64,000 nt of DNA from Icerya purchasi (Eukaryota; Arthropoda; Insecta; Hemiptera; Monophlebidae), in the NCBI GenBank assembly GCA_039619475.1, contig CM077115.1:295493756-295557755 (forward strand), given 5' to 3'. The stretch's first letter is position 1, and each line of letters begins with the position of its first letter. Below are positions 10,444 through 22,939 of this stretch, in pieces. The notes beneath the pieces were generated by a model. The model was given only the letters and a program-made list of their open reading frames with translations, made no database searches and had not been told where the DNA came from. The translations under genes and the position numbers were made by a program.

Positions 10444-11824
10444 ATGGCATTGCATCAACAAACTAATATTAAAAATGATAATTCTCTGTTCCAAGAGAAA
10501 TTTAAAAGATCGCAAAATGAACAAACTTTATACACGGCTTGGAAAAATTCTGTTAATGAGAATAAACAATTAAATATGCAAATAAGTCAGTTGCAAGAAG
10601 CTATTAAAAACTTACAAAATGAGATTTCAAATATAAAAAATAAATCTGTGCCAGTTCAGGTTAGTCAGGAGAACCAAACATATCATACCGATGAAGAAGA
10701 TTTGGCAAAAGAAACCGAATGGATTAGAGTTAAAAATAAAACTAATAGAAAAAAAAGAAAGCTAGACATGTCACTTTCTCCTCTTCAGACACAAAGTACT
10801 AACACTAATAACCAGCAAGAGAAAGGGAAAAAAGTGTTTGTCCCTCCTCCAATTATTGTTCAAGGGATCAAAGATTATGATGAATATCATAAACTGTTGA
10901 AAAATTACCTACCTAATGCCCAATATAGTGTGAAATTATTAGGCAATGAAAGCATTAAATTAAATACACCAGATAGTGACGCATATAGAAGTTTGACGAA
11001 ATTTCTTGAGGAAAAAGAATACTTATGGCATTCTTACGAAAACAAACAGGATAGACCAATTAGAGTTATGGCTAAGAACCTACATTACACATGCACAGGG
11101 GAAAGCATTGTGGCCGATTTAAAAAGCCAGGGATATAAAATCATCCAAGCGGTAAATAAATTAAAATGGAGAACCAAACGGCCATTAAATATGTTTATGT
11201 TAGCATTTGATCCTCAAGAAAATGTTGATAAAACATTTAAAATTTCGTATATATTAAGATGCAGGGTAGAAATCCATCCATTAATAGTTTCAAAACTAAT
11301 ACCACAATGCAAAAAGTGTCAAAGTTTTAATCATACTCAGAAACACTGCCATAGGGACCCAAGATGTGTTAAGTGTGCTGGGCATCATTTAACAGTAGAT
11401 TGTAAGAAAACAATCAGTGAAACACCTAAATGCGTGCATTGTGGAGGGGATCATCCAGCAAATTATCGCGGTTGTACAATAGCAAAAGAAATACAAAAAT
11501 TAAAAGACAACAAAATGAATAAAACTAAAATGCAACAAAAGTCGAAGACGATTACTGAAAAACAACAAGAAACCTTATCAAAAAAAACACGTGTCTGCAT
11601 TATCACAGCAAATTAGAGAAGAGCAAAGTTTTGCTCAAGTAGTAAGTAAAAACACAAGTAATGCTATTGTAGTACAACAAGAGAATGAAATTGGGCAAAG
11701 TTTACAATTAATAATAGAAAAATTAAACAAACAAGAAGCCTTTATAAACTCATTTGAGCAGAGATTAAAGAATATAGAAATTAGCGTTAAGGGAGCTGCA
11801 CCCGGAAGTAAAAGGAAAACATGA
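10444..11824 (+). CDS. Jockey ORF1 protein, zinc-knuckle RNA-binding (one frameshift)
   Basis: ORF1 protein of the retrotransposon, expected to coat element RNA. The start is the first in-frame ATG; the frame is open upstream to 10261 but without ATG. The N-terminal part includes a leucine/isoleucine-rich likely coiled coil (about residues 30-65). A region at about residues 135-285 resembles the domain that precedes the knuckles in Jockey-type Gag proteins. Three zinc knuckles follow at residues 289-344 with spacings CX2CX4HX4C, CX2CX3HX4C and CX2CX3HX6C, the typical set. The main frame stops at 11616 because of one extra A in the run at 11580-11587; the +1 frame continues for about 78 codons to the stop at 11822-11824. 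That stop overlaps the ORF2 ATG (ATGA), an arrangement suited to reinitiation. Confidence 0.88.
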
Positions 11825-14522
11825 ACAGGGAATTAAAAATTCTTACGTGGAACGCTAATGAGCTATTGCAACATCAACATGAATTGCAAATAGTGCTACA
11901 CAAAGAAAAGATAGATATTTGCCTTATCTCCGAAACGCACTTCACAAAACAATCTTATATTAAATTTTCAGGATATAAAGTGTACCACACTCCACATCCT
12001 GAAAATTCAGCAAAAGGTGGCAGTGCAGTCATTATAAAAGAAACGATCAAGCATTATGAAGAAATTAAATACCAAACAGATGAAATACAAGGCACAGTAA
12101 TTAGCATACAAACTATAAAATACCAAATTAAGATAGCAGCGATATATAGTCCACCGAAACATACGATTAAAAAGGAACAATATATTGAACTGTTTAATCG
12201 AGTTGGAGGTAGGTTTATCATTGGAGGTGACTTTAATGCTAAAAATACTTATTGGGGTTCTCGTCTAACTACAAGTAAAGGTAAAGAGCTGCTGAATGCA
12301 GTTAATGAATATGGTTGCGAAGTGGCATCAACAGGAAAACCCACATATTGGCCTACAGATCCAAGTAAAATCCCAGACTTAATTGATTTTTATATCCTCA
12401 AAAGTATCACTTCAAATTATATTCATGTAACGGAAGGATTAGATCTATGTTCAGACCATTCTCCAGTTTTATTAATAATAAGCGATAAGGTAATAAACAA
12501 ACCTGAAAACCCAGCTTTAGTTAATCAACATACAGACTGGGAAAGCTTCAAAATTAAATTAGAAGAAAAAATTAATTTAAGGGTATCATTACGATGCCCA
12601 GAAGAGTTAGACATTGATCTAGAAAAATTTGTTAAAGACATACAATATGCAGCTTGGGAATGTACTCCTGTGATTAAGAAAAGAAATAACGATAATGAAT
12701 ACCCAAAAGAGATAGTGAAACGTTTGGCTGAAAAAAGAAAGCAAAGAAACAAATGGCATATGACGAGAGACCCAAGAGATAAAAATAAATTAAATAGATT
12801 AAGTCAACAACTAAAAAGAGAAATCAAAGTAATTAAGAATCAGACTATCAAAACATATCTACGCGGATTAACTAATGATGGTGGAACTAACTACTCACTT
12901 TGGAAAACTACTAAAAGGATTAAAAGACCGATTATACAGAATTCACCTATAAAGGACATAGATGGCAAATGGGCTAGAAGTAGTGAGCAAAAAGCATTAC
13001 AATTTGTTCGGTATTTAGAAGGTATTTTTCAACTTAATACGGAACAAAGTGATGAAACGCTTCGTGAAGTAAAGCCAAAAATAGAAAGTGAACAATCTTC
13101 CAACGAAATTAAACACAAAGAGGAAATAATAAAACTAACAACACCAGCAGAAGTAATGCTTGAAATCAAGAATAATATTAACTCCAGAAAAGCACCCGGA
13201 TATGACCTTATTACGGGTGAAGTATCAAAGCAGCTACCAAAGAAAGCTATAGTTAAGTTAACAAATATTATCAACGCAACATTTAAATTAGGATATGTAC
13301 CCAGTCTGTGGAAGGTAGCTGAGGTAATAATGATACCAAAACCAGGGAAATCACCATATGAAGTGACATCCTACAGGCCAATTTCATTATTACCCGTTAT
13401 GTCAAAGTTGTTTGAAAAATTGTTATTGAAAAGGCTGCAACCAATAATAGAAGCGAACAATTTGATACCACAACATCAATTTGGTTTCAGGAAAAAACAT
13501 TCTACTATCGACCAGTTACATAGAGTAACCGATGTGATAGAAAAAACGCTTGAAGAAAAGAAGATATGTTCCGCAATATTTTTAGATGTTGCACAAGCGT
13601 TTGATAAAGTGTGGCATGATGGGCTCATTTGGAAGCTTAAAACAATGTTGCCTTGCCAATTCACTAACATTATCGAATCATATATATCAAATAGATACTT
13701 TCGAGTCAAACAAGAAGGCATATATACTGAAATACGAGAAATAAAAGCTGGCGTGCCGCAGGGAAGTGTACTGGGGCCAATACTGTACCTTCTGTACAAT
13801 TCTGACTTACCGATAGCTGAAAGTAATGCAGTCGCAGCTACGTTTGCTGATGACACGGCGATCCTAGCAGTAGGCAATAATAATGAAGAAGCAACATTTA
13901 AGCTACAAGTAGCCATCGACAAAGTACAAAACTGGACAAAAAAATGGAAAATTAAACTCAATGAAAGCAAGTCAATTCATGTTGTTTTTACAAACAGAAA
14001 AATTACTCCGATCCCAGTATTTATAAACGGTCAGGTAGTGCAATTGAACAACTCAGCTAAGTATTTAGGAATGACATTGGATGCAAAATTAAGATGGAAA
14101 ACGCATGTTAAAAAAAAGAGGGAAGAACTAGGCATCAGATATAAAGACATGTGTATTGGTTATTAGGAAGGAATTCCGAATTAACAGTACAAAATAAATT
14201 ATTACTTTATAATCAAGTGCTAAAACCTGTATGGAGCTATGGAATCCAATTATGGGCGTGTACCAAAAATTCCAACATTCAGATTATACAACGGTTCCAA
14301 AATAAAGTACTTAGAAATATTGTTAATGCTCCATGGTACATCAGGAATAACAACCTCCACAGGGATTTAAATATTGAGCCAGTAAAAGATGTCGTTAAAA
14401 AGTTTGCAAAAAAACACGAAGAAAGATTAAGTAAGCACATTAATGCTGAAGCAGCGCAGCTCTTGGATCACTCGGATGCGGTTAGAAGACTGAAAAGGAC
14501 GAAACCATTTGAGCTTGTATAA
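11821..14522 (+). CDS. Jockey ORF2: AP endonuclease and reverse transcriptase (one frameshift)
   Basis: This protein would nick target DNA and copy the element RNA from the nick. The N-terminal endonuclease shows LTWNAN (8-13), SETH (37-40), GGDFNA (135-140) and CSDHSP (210-215). The reverse transcriptase shows RKAPGYD, SYRPISLL, QFGFRKKHST, a D-X4-F motif (LDVAQAFDKVWHD), GVPQGSVLGP and the catalytic FADD at about 675-678. The thumb region KYLGMTLD follows. The first frame stops at 14164-14166 after 781 codons. A further stretch in another frame, to 14522, matches the usual C-terminal continuation (YWLLGRNS...YGIQLW). Comparison with the expected DMYWLLGRNS reading points to a TG duplication at about 14150-14153. 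No RNase H domain is seen, as expected for Jockey. Confidence 0.92.
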
Positions 14523-14719
14523 TAAAGAAATTTGTACCATATATAATTCATATTAATTAACGTAAACTAAGCGACCGCAGTGGGTATATGCTTAGTAGTA
14601 TAATAGTATAAATATTAAGTTAAGTTAGCATTAAATTACTGATTAGTCTATAGACTAGATTGTAATGTTAATACATACCCGTTAGGGGCTGTAAAAATAA
14701 AAAAAAAAAAAAAAAAAAA
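14523..14719 (+). other. Jockey 3' untranslated region and poly-A tail
   Basis: Follows the ORF2 stop. Contains an imperfect hairpin around CTAAGCGACCGC...ATGCTTAG (about 14567-14597), a palindromic GTCTATAGAC (14645-14654), and ends in about 20 A residues that abut the 3' target duplication. Such hairpins may be recognised by the element's own reverse transcriptase. Confidence 0.7.
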
Positions 14720-14731
14720 AATTATCAACAT
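14720..14731. repeat. Target-site duplication, 3' side of the Jockey element
   Basis: AATTATCAACAT, identical to 10234-10245. Confidence 0.85.
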
Positions 14732-14938
14732 AAACTGGGGAAATCTTTGTTATTCAAAAACAAAAATATAACGAATTCGCCATGATTATAAGTATTCATA
14801 ACCGAAGCTAATCGACACTTTATCTATCTTTGAATTAAAGTTCAGCGACAGCTTTTATGTTTCATCAGAAATATCCGAAATAATTATATGTTTTAACGCA
14901 CAGCTATTTCCCAGATGTAAACGACAATTAAATAATAA

Positions 14939-15640
14939 TCAGAGATGGGGCGATACATTCAAAACTTTCTAACTGAACGATTAATACAAGTAGGAATTGG
15001 TTCAGCAATCTCAGAACCCATCACTGTCGAGAATGGAATTTCACAGGGCTCTGCATTAAGGGCAACCCTATTTATATTATACATTAATCATATCGCTGAC
15101 TGCTTAAAACCTCCAGTAGTGGGCAAATTATACATTAATGATCTTAATTTATCTCTATCTTTCGATAATCCTTCTCCAGCTAAATCCTTATCGCAAAAAA
15201 CAATTAATAAACTAAATAAATGGTCCAACGGATTAGTGTTTCCCAGTCAAAAATCTATATGTGTTGATTTCCATCGAAAACGCCAACCTCAAAACCAAAT
15301 ACAACTATTCCTAAAAGTAACTCCAGTTTAAATCATCAGCAACATTCCTGGGTGTGTGGCTAGATTCCTCATTGACATGGAGATACCATGTAACCAACCT
15401 AAAGTCAAAATGCTATCATTCCTTAAATACAATGAAATGTTTATCCAACCGCAATTTCACAATATCCGTCCAAAACTACTACTAGACATATACAAAACAT
15501 TAATACTCGACAAAATAAATTAATTATGCATGTCATTTATCCAATACAAAACTCTGCGCTTCGCATTACCATCGGAGCACACATCGGGAGGAAAAAACAC
15601 AGAAAAATTTCTTACATATTTGTAAAAATAAGCGGAAAAA
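14939..15640 (+). pseudogene. I-clade-like non-LTR reverse transcriptase remnant
   Basis: A degenerate RT fragment starts about 210 bp after the Jockey element but is not part of it. The frame 14945-15331 shows the RT palm pattern GISQGSALRATLF (equivalent to the usual PQGS box) and a YIND in place of the catalytic YADD, then KWSNGLVFPSQKS. The next part, FLGVWLDSSLTWRYHV, is in another phase and begins near 15331. After another shift, YPIQNSALRITIGAH can be read near 15538-15582. Motif spacing resembles I/Nimb-type elements more than Jockey. At least two frameshifts and the missing catalytic aspartate make it dead. Confidence 0.75.
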
Positions 15641-16290
15641 ATTGGATCTTAAACATTAAAAATTTCAGCAAATATTATTTTCATCTCGAAGGATGATATT
15701 ATTTCTTTTGGTGCTTTAAACGAATTTTTATACGCATAAATATATATATATATATGTATATATAATTAAAAAATGGATATAAATGTATCTATATCAAGGA
15801 TTGCAACTGTTGCAAAAATTCATCTATTGTTTTCGCTTATCGGACAATATCTTCTGGATAATCGAGGTTCCGGCTAGGGCAGCGGAAGGTTCTTAGGGGA
15901 AAACCTTTGTGTTCGATCCGATTGAACAGAGCGCCATTTCGAAATTCCATTTACCATCGAGGAATTTTTCTTTTTGCTCATTTCTTGGAATTATTCGCTG
16001 AATATCTTTGATAAAAGTTTTCCATTGTCGTTCTATAGTTGTGAGTATTATAATAAGTTTCGACGCTTAAACTATGAAACTAGGCCATCAACAATGCCCC
16101 ACTAGAACCAGCCGCAAATACTCCATTCATTCATTAGCATGGTGGTTCGCGTGTTTCTTCTACGTCTAGCGATTTCTTCTTCGCTGTTTTATAAATGTAT
16201 ATTCTGGTCCCTCGATTAATTTGCATATTTCGTACCCCGTTGTCCGATTTTTCATAATCAAATTTTCCGCCACCCCCGCTACATAACATT

Positions 16291-16327
<37 letters not shown>

Positions 16328-17970
16328 GTATGTATCTATGTATTATTTTTATTATTTCATTAAAGAGTTTTATAAAATACGTCGAATAAAACCATCGTTG
16401 TTTTTTATAGCGCAGCGAGGAACAAAAAAAAAAAATAAAATAAAGCCACACCACTTTAAAGAAATTCTGGAACATCGAAATTTAAAAAAGAAAAAAAAGA
16501 AGTGTAAAAGGAAGAATCCAAACGTCAGAGAAAAATAAAAGAACGTGGGAAAGAAAATTATTAAAACTGCCATTGGAATTGTAGAAAAATTTACAGCATT
16601 GAAACGACAAAAAACTGCAACAATGAAAGAAAGGGATATCCTCTGGAGAAAGAAGTTTATTTGTTACGAGATTCGATAAAAATTACTTTTAAAAGAAAGG
16701 ATACAATCCATTTGGCTAAGATCATCAGAAAGATCTGGCGATCGGATTGATCGCACTGCGCAGAGAGATCAAAGAGTTGCTGTTACAAGATTAATTTCGT
16801 TGTAATTCCCATTCGCTAATTAACCGTAGCGTTTTAGACGTGGTAAACTCAAGCACAGCTGAGCAATAAGCATTTTGTCGGGATAACGGATTAGAAAACC
16901 GTGTACATTCTCACCGCACAGCGCGCAACGAGGAAGGTGAGAATTTAAAAGTTTCCAGCCGCGGTCGTTCGGAAACGTTTTGACACTTTCGCCGGATAAG
17001 AAAACGATGCGACAAAAGTTATTTATCTCTACTTTTGTATACCATTCCAGCTCGTTTCGAGGAAAACTGAAAAGTCGAGCTCCCTGCCCACCGTCGGTCA
17101 AACAAAAGCCTCACTGCGGGCATAGCACTCCGATAAAAGACGTAGCCGGTCTGGCTCGCTAGCGATCGACGTGCGTTACGTAATAAATCAATTCGCGCGG
17201 AAATTTGTTTCCCCCTATGTGTAAATTTAACTACATATATATATATATATATATATATACTTTCAGCTACAAAATGTGAAAAAAGCAAAAGAGCCGAATC
17301 GTCATCGGAAGCAACCGAGGAGAATGTATACTATTTTTGATAACGGACGGGGAACGGTTTTAATGGAGTTTCAAATTCGGCCGGAGAGATATGAGGATTA
17401 AGATAATTACGGTGAACAAGGGTTCTTGAGTTCAAGAAAAAAATTAGGGAAAAAATTGAGAAATACGGCGAGAGAAAAGGGGAAAGAAAATAAATGCTGG
17501 TTCGGAAAGGAAATTTTCGAAAAAAAAAATCATGTACAACGCGTTTTTCGCGAACCGTGTCCATAAAACGATCAGATTCCAAAAAAATTATTATTCTCTC
17601 GCATTTCAAATTTTTTCCTCGATTTAAATTTATTTCAATTTACTCGGGCTTGTCTGGCAAAAGGGAGGGGTCAGAATTTAACCGCGTTGAAGCAAATAAT
17701 CGTGAAAGACCTAAAATTGTGCGCAGGATGATTCGGTTTTTTCTGTTATTTGTAATTTTTTATTTTTAATATTGCAACGAAATGAAACGGAACAACGCTT
17801 ATACTAGTCGCATCTAAATTACTGATGATGAGTAAAACGATTAAATTATTTACATGTATAAGAAAAAGAAAAAAAAATACAAGTCGCCATGGACAAAATC
17901 TCTCAGCAACAAATTCAATATTAGACGCCGGTAAAAAAGCGAATTTCGGTAAAGTATGATAATGTAGAAT
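15640..17970. other. Spacer with microsatellites
   Basis: No gene recognised. TA/TG tracts lie at about 15740-15765, 16289-16332 and 17235-17260. The interval 16800-17200 is GC-richer but its open frames on both strands lack recognisable domains. Confidence 0.5.
16289..16332. repeat. TA microsatellite with TATG interruptions
   Basis: About 40 bp of (TA)n broken by TATGTA. It also creates a Tyr/Ile-repeat open frame on the minus strand, which is not a gene. Confidence 0.85.
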
Positions 17971-17976
17971 TAAGTT

Positions 17977-18032
17977 CTCTTCATAAAGTACTCTTCATAA
18001 CGTACTCTTCATAAAGTTCTCTTCATAAAGTA
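17977..18032 (+). repeat. Four-copy 14-bp tandem repeat
   Basis: CTCTTCATAAAGTA repeated four times head to tail, with single changes in copies 2 (AACGTA) and 3 (AAAGTT). Too short to judge function. Confidence 0.9.
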
Positions 18033-21000
18033 CTCTTAAAGGGATCATCTGAAGAGAATCGATGCTAGTTTCACTTTTGCTCTTTCAGATGATTCGTTTT
18101 TACCTTTCTCCCAGATATGTTCCACACGGCGATTTGAGTCCGGAACGAAACAAATTCCGAAATTCATCCGATTTTTGAGCCACCACTGCGCTATCTAATA
18201 GAAGCATCGAGTAGAAATATAACATTTTTGAACATTGAGATAGATCCCGTGATCTTAAACGAATTAATTAAGAAATGTTCGCATGAGGAAGGGGGGAAGA
18301 GAGAAAATCCTACATACTAATTTTAGTACATCAGAAAACGAGTTATAGCACTCTCGCTTGCAAAGTTTGCGCTCTACATCGAGAAAAAAGCGAAAAAAGA
18401 CATTGTCAGACTATAGAACTTTAGCAGAAATGGGACTGTGCGATCGCTAACCGTTTGCACACAAACGATAAAGAAACGGCCTCCTGGGCCTGGAGCCGGT
18501 GCGACGAACTTTCTATTTTCAAAGCCTTTCAACGCTCGCCAATCAGTGAAACAAGTCGAAAAATACATCTAAAAATACGAAAAAGAATACATTTCGCCGA
18601 AGGAAATGCAGCAGCTGGCGAACACTATTATAATCGAAAAAGACGGAAATTTAAGAGTGGGCCGCTGCGCTGGCGGCTGACGGGTAAATGCGGAAGCGAG
18701 CGAGTATGGGTGCATTTTATTTTGAGTCTCTGTTTCTTCTTTCCGGGCGATGGAATTATCGCAAACATCTTCCGCGAATCGTTCGTGCGCAATATAATTC
18801 CGTCGCTTCCGAGAGTTACGCAGAATTCCTCAGTCGTTCCAGAACATTCGCTTATCAGCAGCGCCAAAACCAAATGGCCCGTTCTCACCTTTTACATTTC
18901 TGCATTACTCCTTTTTTTTTCTTTTTAATTTTTACGCGAAAAATATTTTAAAATTTTTCGATGACAGAAAACCACCGATAAGAGGGGGTCGTTGACCGCC
19001 GATATTTTTAAAATAACGTTCCGTAGAAAAGCCGCATTTTTTTGTCCGCAAATAAATATTACGCAAATTTCGTCTATCATTGTTTCGTTTGAAGTTAAAT
19101 ACTAACAATGAAATATTAAACTCATTTCTCCGCTATGCGTTAGATCATTTTTTTTTCTTTTTTCTTTTTTCAAAATACAAAATCTCCATTGAATGACGTA
19201 ATAATTTTGCTGTCTGTGATTTTAAATAAGGGTACGTTCCGATACAAACAAACGATATTATCGATAATGTCAAATCGATAAATTTTTAAATAGATAGAAT
19301 TATTACTCATCGGTCCCGTCTCTGTAACAACCCCATTTTCTTCCTTAATTTTTTTTTTTTTTTCCGTTGGCCTTTAATGATTGCAAGGAATTTCATGTTT
19401 GTTTTAATATCTTCCGCGGTCACGGGCAAAATTCAAAATTTAAAAAAAAAAAACTGGATTAAAATGAACCAATTGCAAAATTATTAGAATCTTTCTAGGA
19501 CTAAAGAGACAAAATATGCGGATTATCGCGAAAAGTTGTAAATAAAAGGAAAAAATCTGATGTGGGCATCTCATATGACTTCCCCTTGTAAAACTCACTA
19601 AAACGAGTGAAATGTTAGAATAACAATACCGAGAATAGAATTTCGATTTTCTGCGGCTACCCGCTTTTGAGTTATAAGAAAAGGCCCTCAAAGCCCCCCA
19701 AGAAAAGAAGTGCCTCCGCCTGTTTGGCCGAACCGATTGCAAATCAAAGAGGTGGTGCACAACTAAATGTTAAAAAAGTCCACTAAATTCAAAATTTCAA
19801 CTTTCTACGATTATATAATAAAAACCAACTTTAATAATAAATTATTGTTACCCTTTATATTTGTTTGTTATTAAAGTTGGTTCTTATTATACAGTTTATA
19901 ACAAACAGGCATGTATTCACCTACATTTCTACGACTAGCCCCGTTTTGGAGTTATGCGTGATACAATTCATATATACCTACATAAAATACACGCCTGTCA
20001 CGAGACAAATGACTTAAAAGGGATGCAAAATTTTCGTTGAAATGTGACATTCAAAATACACAACACTTCCCCTTTCATCATCCGTATAAGAGAGGAAGTA
20101 ATCAGGGATGATGGTCGAAATATCCGTTGAAATATGGCACTAAAAAAAAAAAAAAAAAAAACATTTTTCATGGTTACAAGGAAGTAAAGAAAGAGCGACA
20201 TAAAAACAAATACGAGCCAACAATAGGATGTGTGATCTTCTTTCCTTAAAGTGTAAGATGAAGATGTAAAAAGTTGTAAAATATATACGAAAAGCGCCAA
20301 AAATGTTCGTTATCAATTCCCGAAATTCTCGCCTGGTTTTGTAATCGTTTTTGTAAAGCGCAAAAACGGATCGGAGAATCCTTTATGGCACATGTCGACG
20401 TTACGATAATCGTCGCCATAGAATCGTCCTTTCCAGTACAACAGATTCTCCGGTGAATCTTTCGACACCTGCATACCATCGTGTTAAAGCGGAGAACCAA
20501 CTGATTATGTTAGCGGTACCCAAACAGTGACTTCGATTACGATTATGATGCGAATTAGAAATTAATCCACGTTACAAATAAGTCAGTGAACAGCATAAGC
20601 AACACTTGTCCCGCTATATTCTTCGATTTTAATGCTTGTTTACTATCCGATAAATTCTGAATGGACATAAGCATTTACGATTATCGTGTATTTTGTGCTT
20701 ATGTACAACTTGGAAATCGTAAGGAATCCAATCGTTCCGGTGATGAGTGGACTGTAATGAAAACCTCTGCACGTCTCGTACATCGCATCGCACGGCTTTC
20801 CCTATACTAACATAAACTTCTCTGGATGGTTTTTATGAGGATTTTTTTTTGTAACGACAGACATTTAAAATGGCCACACCTCCCGCTGTTTTTCCCTAAA
20901 TTTGTTACGGTCCGATTTTATTTCTCACGTTAAACACGGTTCACGGCGAAAAACTTGCATTCTAATTACGTTGCTAACAGCAAACAGAGGTATGCGGCAA

Positions 21001-22640
21001 AAGCGAGTCTGTAACTGGTCTTTAAGTTTTCCTCACATTTCTGCCGTAAGCGCGCAATTTCATTCGGGTCAGCGTGGTTAGACGCGAACAACTTCTCACT
21101 CGATGGTCAGATCTGTCATCGATGTTGTTACATAAGCGATTTCCCGCGAACGGCCAATGGTTTGTAAAATGATGAAAGACCATCCGTCAAGTTCATTACT
21201 CCGACTCTAATTGTGATTGTACGCGATGTTTGCTCTACCATCGACGTGCTCCCGCGCATGTCCATCAACAGAACACCGTGATCGTTACGATTCTCACTAC
21301 AGCGCCCATACCAACAGAAATATTTATACGCATCGCGCAACCCCACTTTACTGTCACTTCTCTTTATTTTTTTAAATTTCATTACGCTATTGTCAGGCGC
21401 GATTAAACAAACACTAATATAGTACCAACCGTCCGACGAATGCCAAAAAAAAAAAGAGAAACAACTCTTTTGTACCGAACAGAAGGTAGTTTTCATCGGC
21501 GGTTCTAGATTTCATGCTAGACATCTGCGAACATGTGTGTAAATATAAAAACTGAAATGCGTCATCGCGCGATGCGAACTAATTCTAAAATTTCACTCGC
21601 GCGCCCAGGCTGTTTCACGTGAAACCGTCATTGTAACAAAATTATAAAACGCGCGGATGCGATACATGAAAAACTTTTTTTTCTACTTTCCTTTCCGACA
21701 CATCTATAGATTAGTGTGTACCTCGAGGATATGTCACACGTTAAGAAAATCTCCAGAGTCTCGAGGACACCTTGGATAGATGTAGAATTATAAAAGTGAA
21801 GTAAAAAAAAAACAGAGAAATTGAAAAAACGTTGAAATTCCGGTCCGCAGAAGATGTTTCGCGCTGTCTCTGTAATGACAGAGCCATACCGGAGAGTTTC
21901 GATTTTGTACAGTCTCGTTAAGTTCCCTAAATTATCAGCCTTCTTTTATCGGTTCCAGCGAAAAAAGTTATCATCCTGTCAATGAATTTTATTTTTTTTC
22001 CAGAAACAACGAAGGCACTTTTCCTAATCAGTGCGCCATTTTTTTACTTCTCGGCGGTCCGATTCAAAAACTGATACGCTTCCATCTGCATCACGCTCAA
22101 CGTCGCTTTACTATTTCAATATGTGTGGGTGTACGCGTATATATATATACATATATACTTACATACACACTCTCTATTATTTGTAACCAAATTTTAATTT
22201 CTATCTTCCCCGTCACTACGAATTACCGAAATCGCATTAGTCGAGTAGGGTCATACTATAAAATTGCTTCGATTAGAATTTATTCGAGAATGGAAAAAAT
22301 GCTCGACGAAACCGGAATAAAAAGGGAAAATAGAATGTCTCGTGAAAAGTAAATTATCTTTCTTCGACGGAAGAAATTTTGCGATTTATAAAAATAACAT
22401 GGTGGCCATTCGAATGTAATTTTTATACTCCCGGGTTTTCCCCCCGGTTGTCCTGATCCAAATCCTCCTGATTTCCTGATTACTAGAATTGTACAAAAAG
22501 ATTGGAACTTTTTTTGTTACTATTGATATTCCACCGCCGGAGCGAATTTTATACAAATCGAACAGAACTTCGTAATTTATTTTCAGTAAATTCATTTTTC
22601 GCTTCAAATGATTTTTTGTTATTAAAAATATCATTTTTGG
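18033..22640. other. Long spacer without recognised gene
   Basis: Open frames up to 157 codons occur (for example 18455-18928 plus, 21128-21496 minus), but none shows a recognisable domain and several include homopolymer-encoded runs. A small foldback is listed separately at 19814. Confidence 0.45.
19814..19891. repeat. Foldback repeat, 24-bp arms
   Basis: Arms 19814-19837 and 19868-19891 (core AACCAACTTTAATAA) are inverted copies with one mismatch around a 30-bp loop. A shorter inverted pair (ACAGGC...GCCTGT) lies at about 19905-19998. It may be a miniature inverted-repeat element or a folded RNA; no terminal duplications are evident. Confidence 0.7.
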
Positions 22641-22648
22641 CTATTTTC

Positions 22649-22741
22649 ACGGCAAAATTCCCGGCTTATTCCCGGTTTTACGACAAAATTCCCGGCTTAT
22701 TCCCAGTTTTATGACAAAATTTCCTGCTTATTCCCGGTTTG
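22649..22741 (+). repeat. Three-copy 31-bp tandem repeat
   Basis: Units contain AAAATTCCCGGCTTATTCCC and start at about 22654, 22685 and 22716; the third is the most diverged. Similar CCCGGGTTTTCCCC words lie about 220 bp upstream, at 22431-22444. Confidence 0.8.
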
Positions 22742-22804
22742 GTGACCAGCCCGAATACGCTTAGCGCCGAATTCGCAGCTATTCTGCGTGCTCTTTTATA
22801 GCTC

Positions 22805-22915
22805 CTATTCCAATTATTCCAATTATTCCAATTATTCCAATTATTCCAATTATTCCAATTATTCCAATTATTCTAATTATTCAAATTATTCCAATTATTC
22901 TAATTATTCCAATAA
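22805..22915 (+). repeat. 9-bp minisatellite
   Basis: About 12 head-to-tail units of TATTCCAAT, with a few C-to-T and C-to-A changes near the 3' end. In one frame it would encode Asn-Tyr-Ser repeats, which is a repeat artefact. Confidence 0.9.
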
Positions 22916-22939
22916 TTTTGTTGTTGTTTCTGAAGCTGA

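Larger units (their letters stand above)
10246..14719 (+). mobile_element. Full-length Jockey-clade non-LTR retrotransposon
   Basis: About 4.47 kb bounded by 12-bp direct repeats. Order: a roughly 200-bp leader, ORF1 (nucleic-acid-binding, zinc knuckles), ORF2 (endonuclease plus reverse transcriptase), a 3' untranslated region of about 200 bp, and a poly-A tail. ORF1 and ORF2 overlap by ATGA once one frameshift in ORF1 is allowed for. Length, ORF order, lack of an RNase H domain and the RT sequence fit the Jockey clade. The copy is nearly intact: one extra A in ORF1 and an extra TG in ORF2 are the only obvious breaks, implying recent insertion or assembly error. Confidence 0.9.

Noticed and set aside
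13476..13970. 164-codon minus-strand frame
   Set aside because: It is an antisense shadow of the Jockey reverse transcriptase coding region.
18455..18928. 157-codon plus-strand frame
   Set aside because: Longest open frame outside transposons in that area, but there is no domain, no splice or promoter support, and an overlapping antisense frame of similar quality. Not strong enough to call a gene.
21128..21496. 122-codon minus-strand frame
   Set aside because: No recognisable domain; includes a Phe run encoded by a homopolymer. Probably chance.
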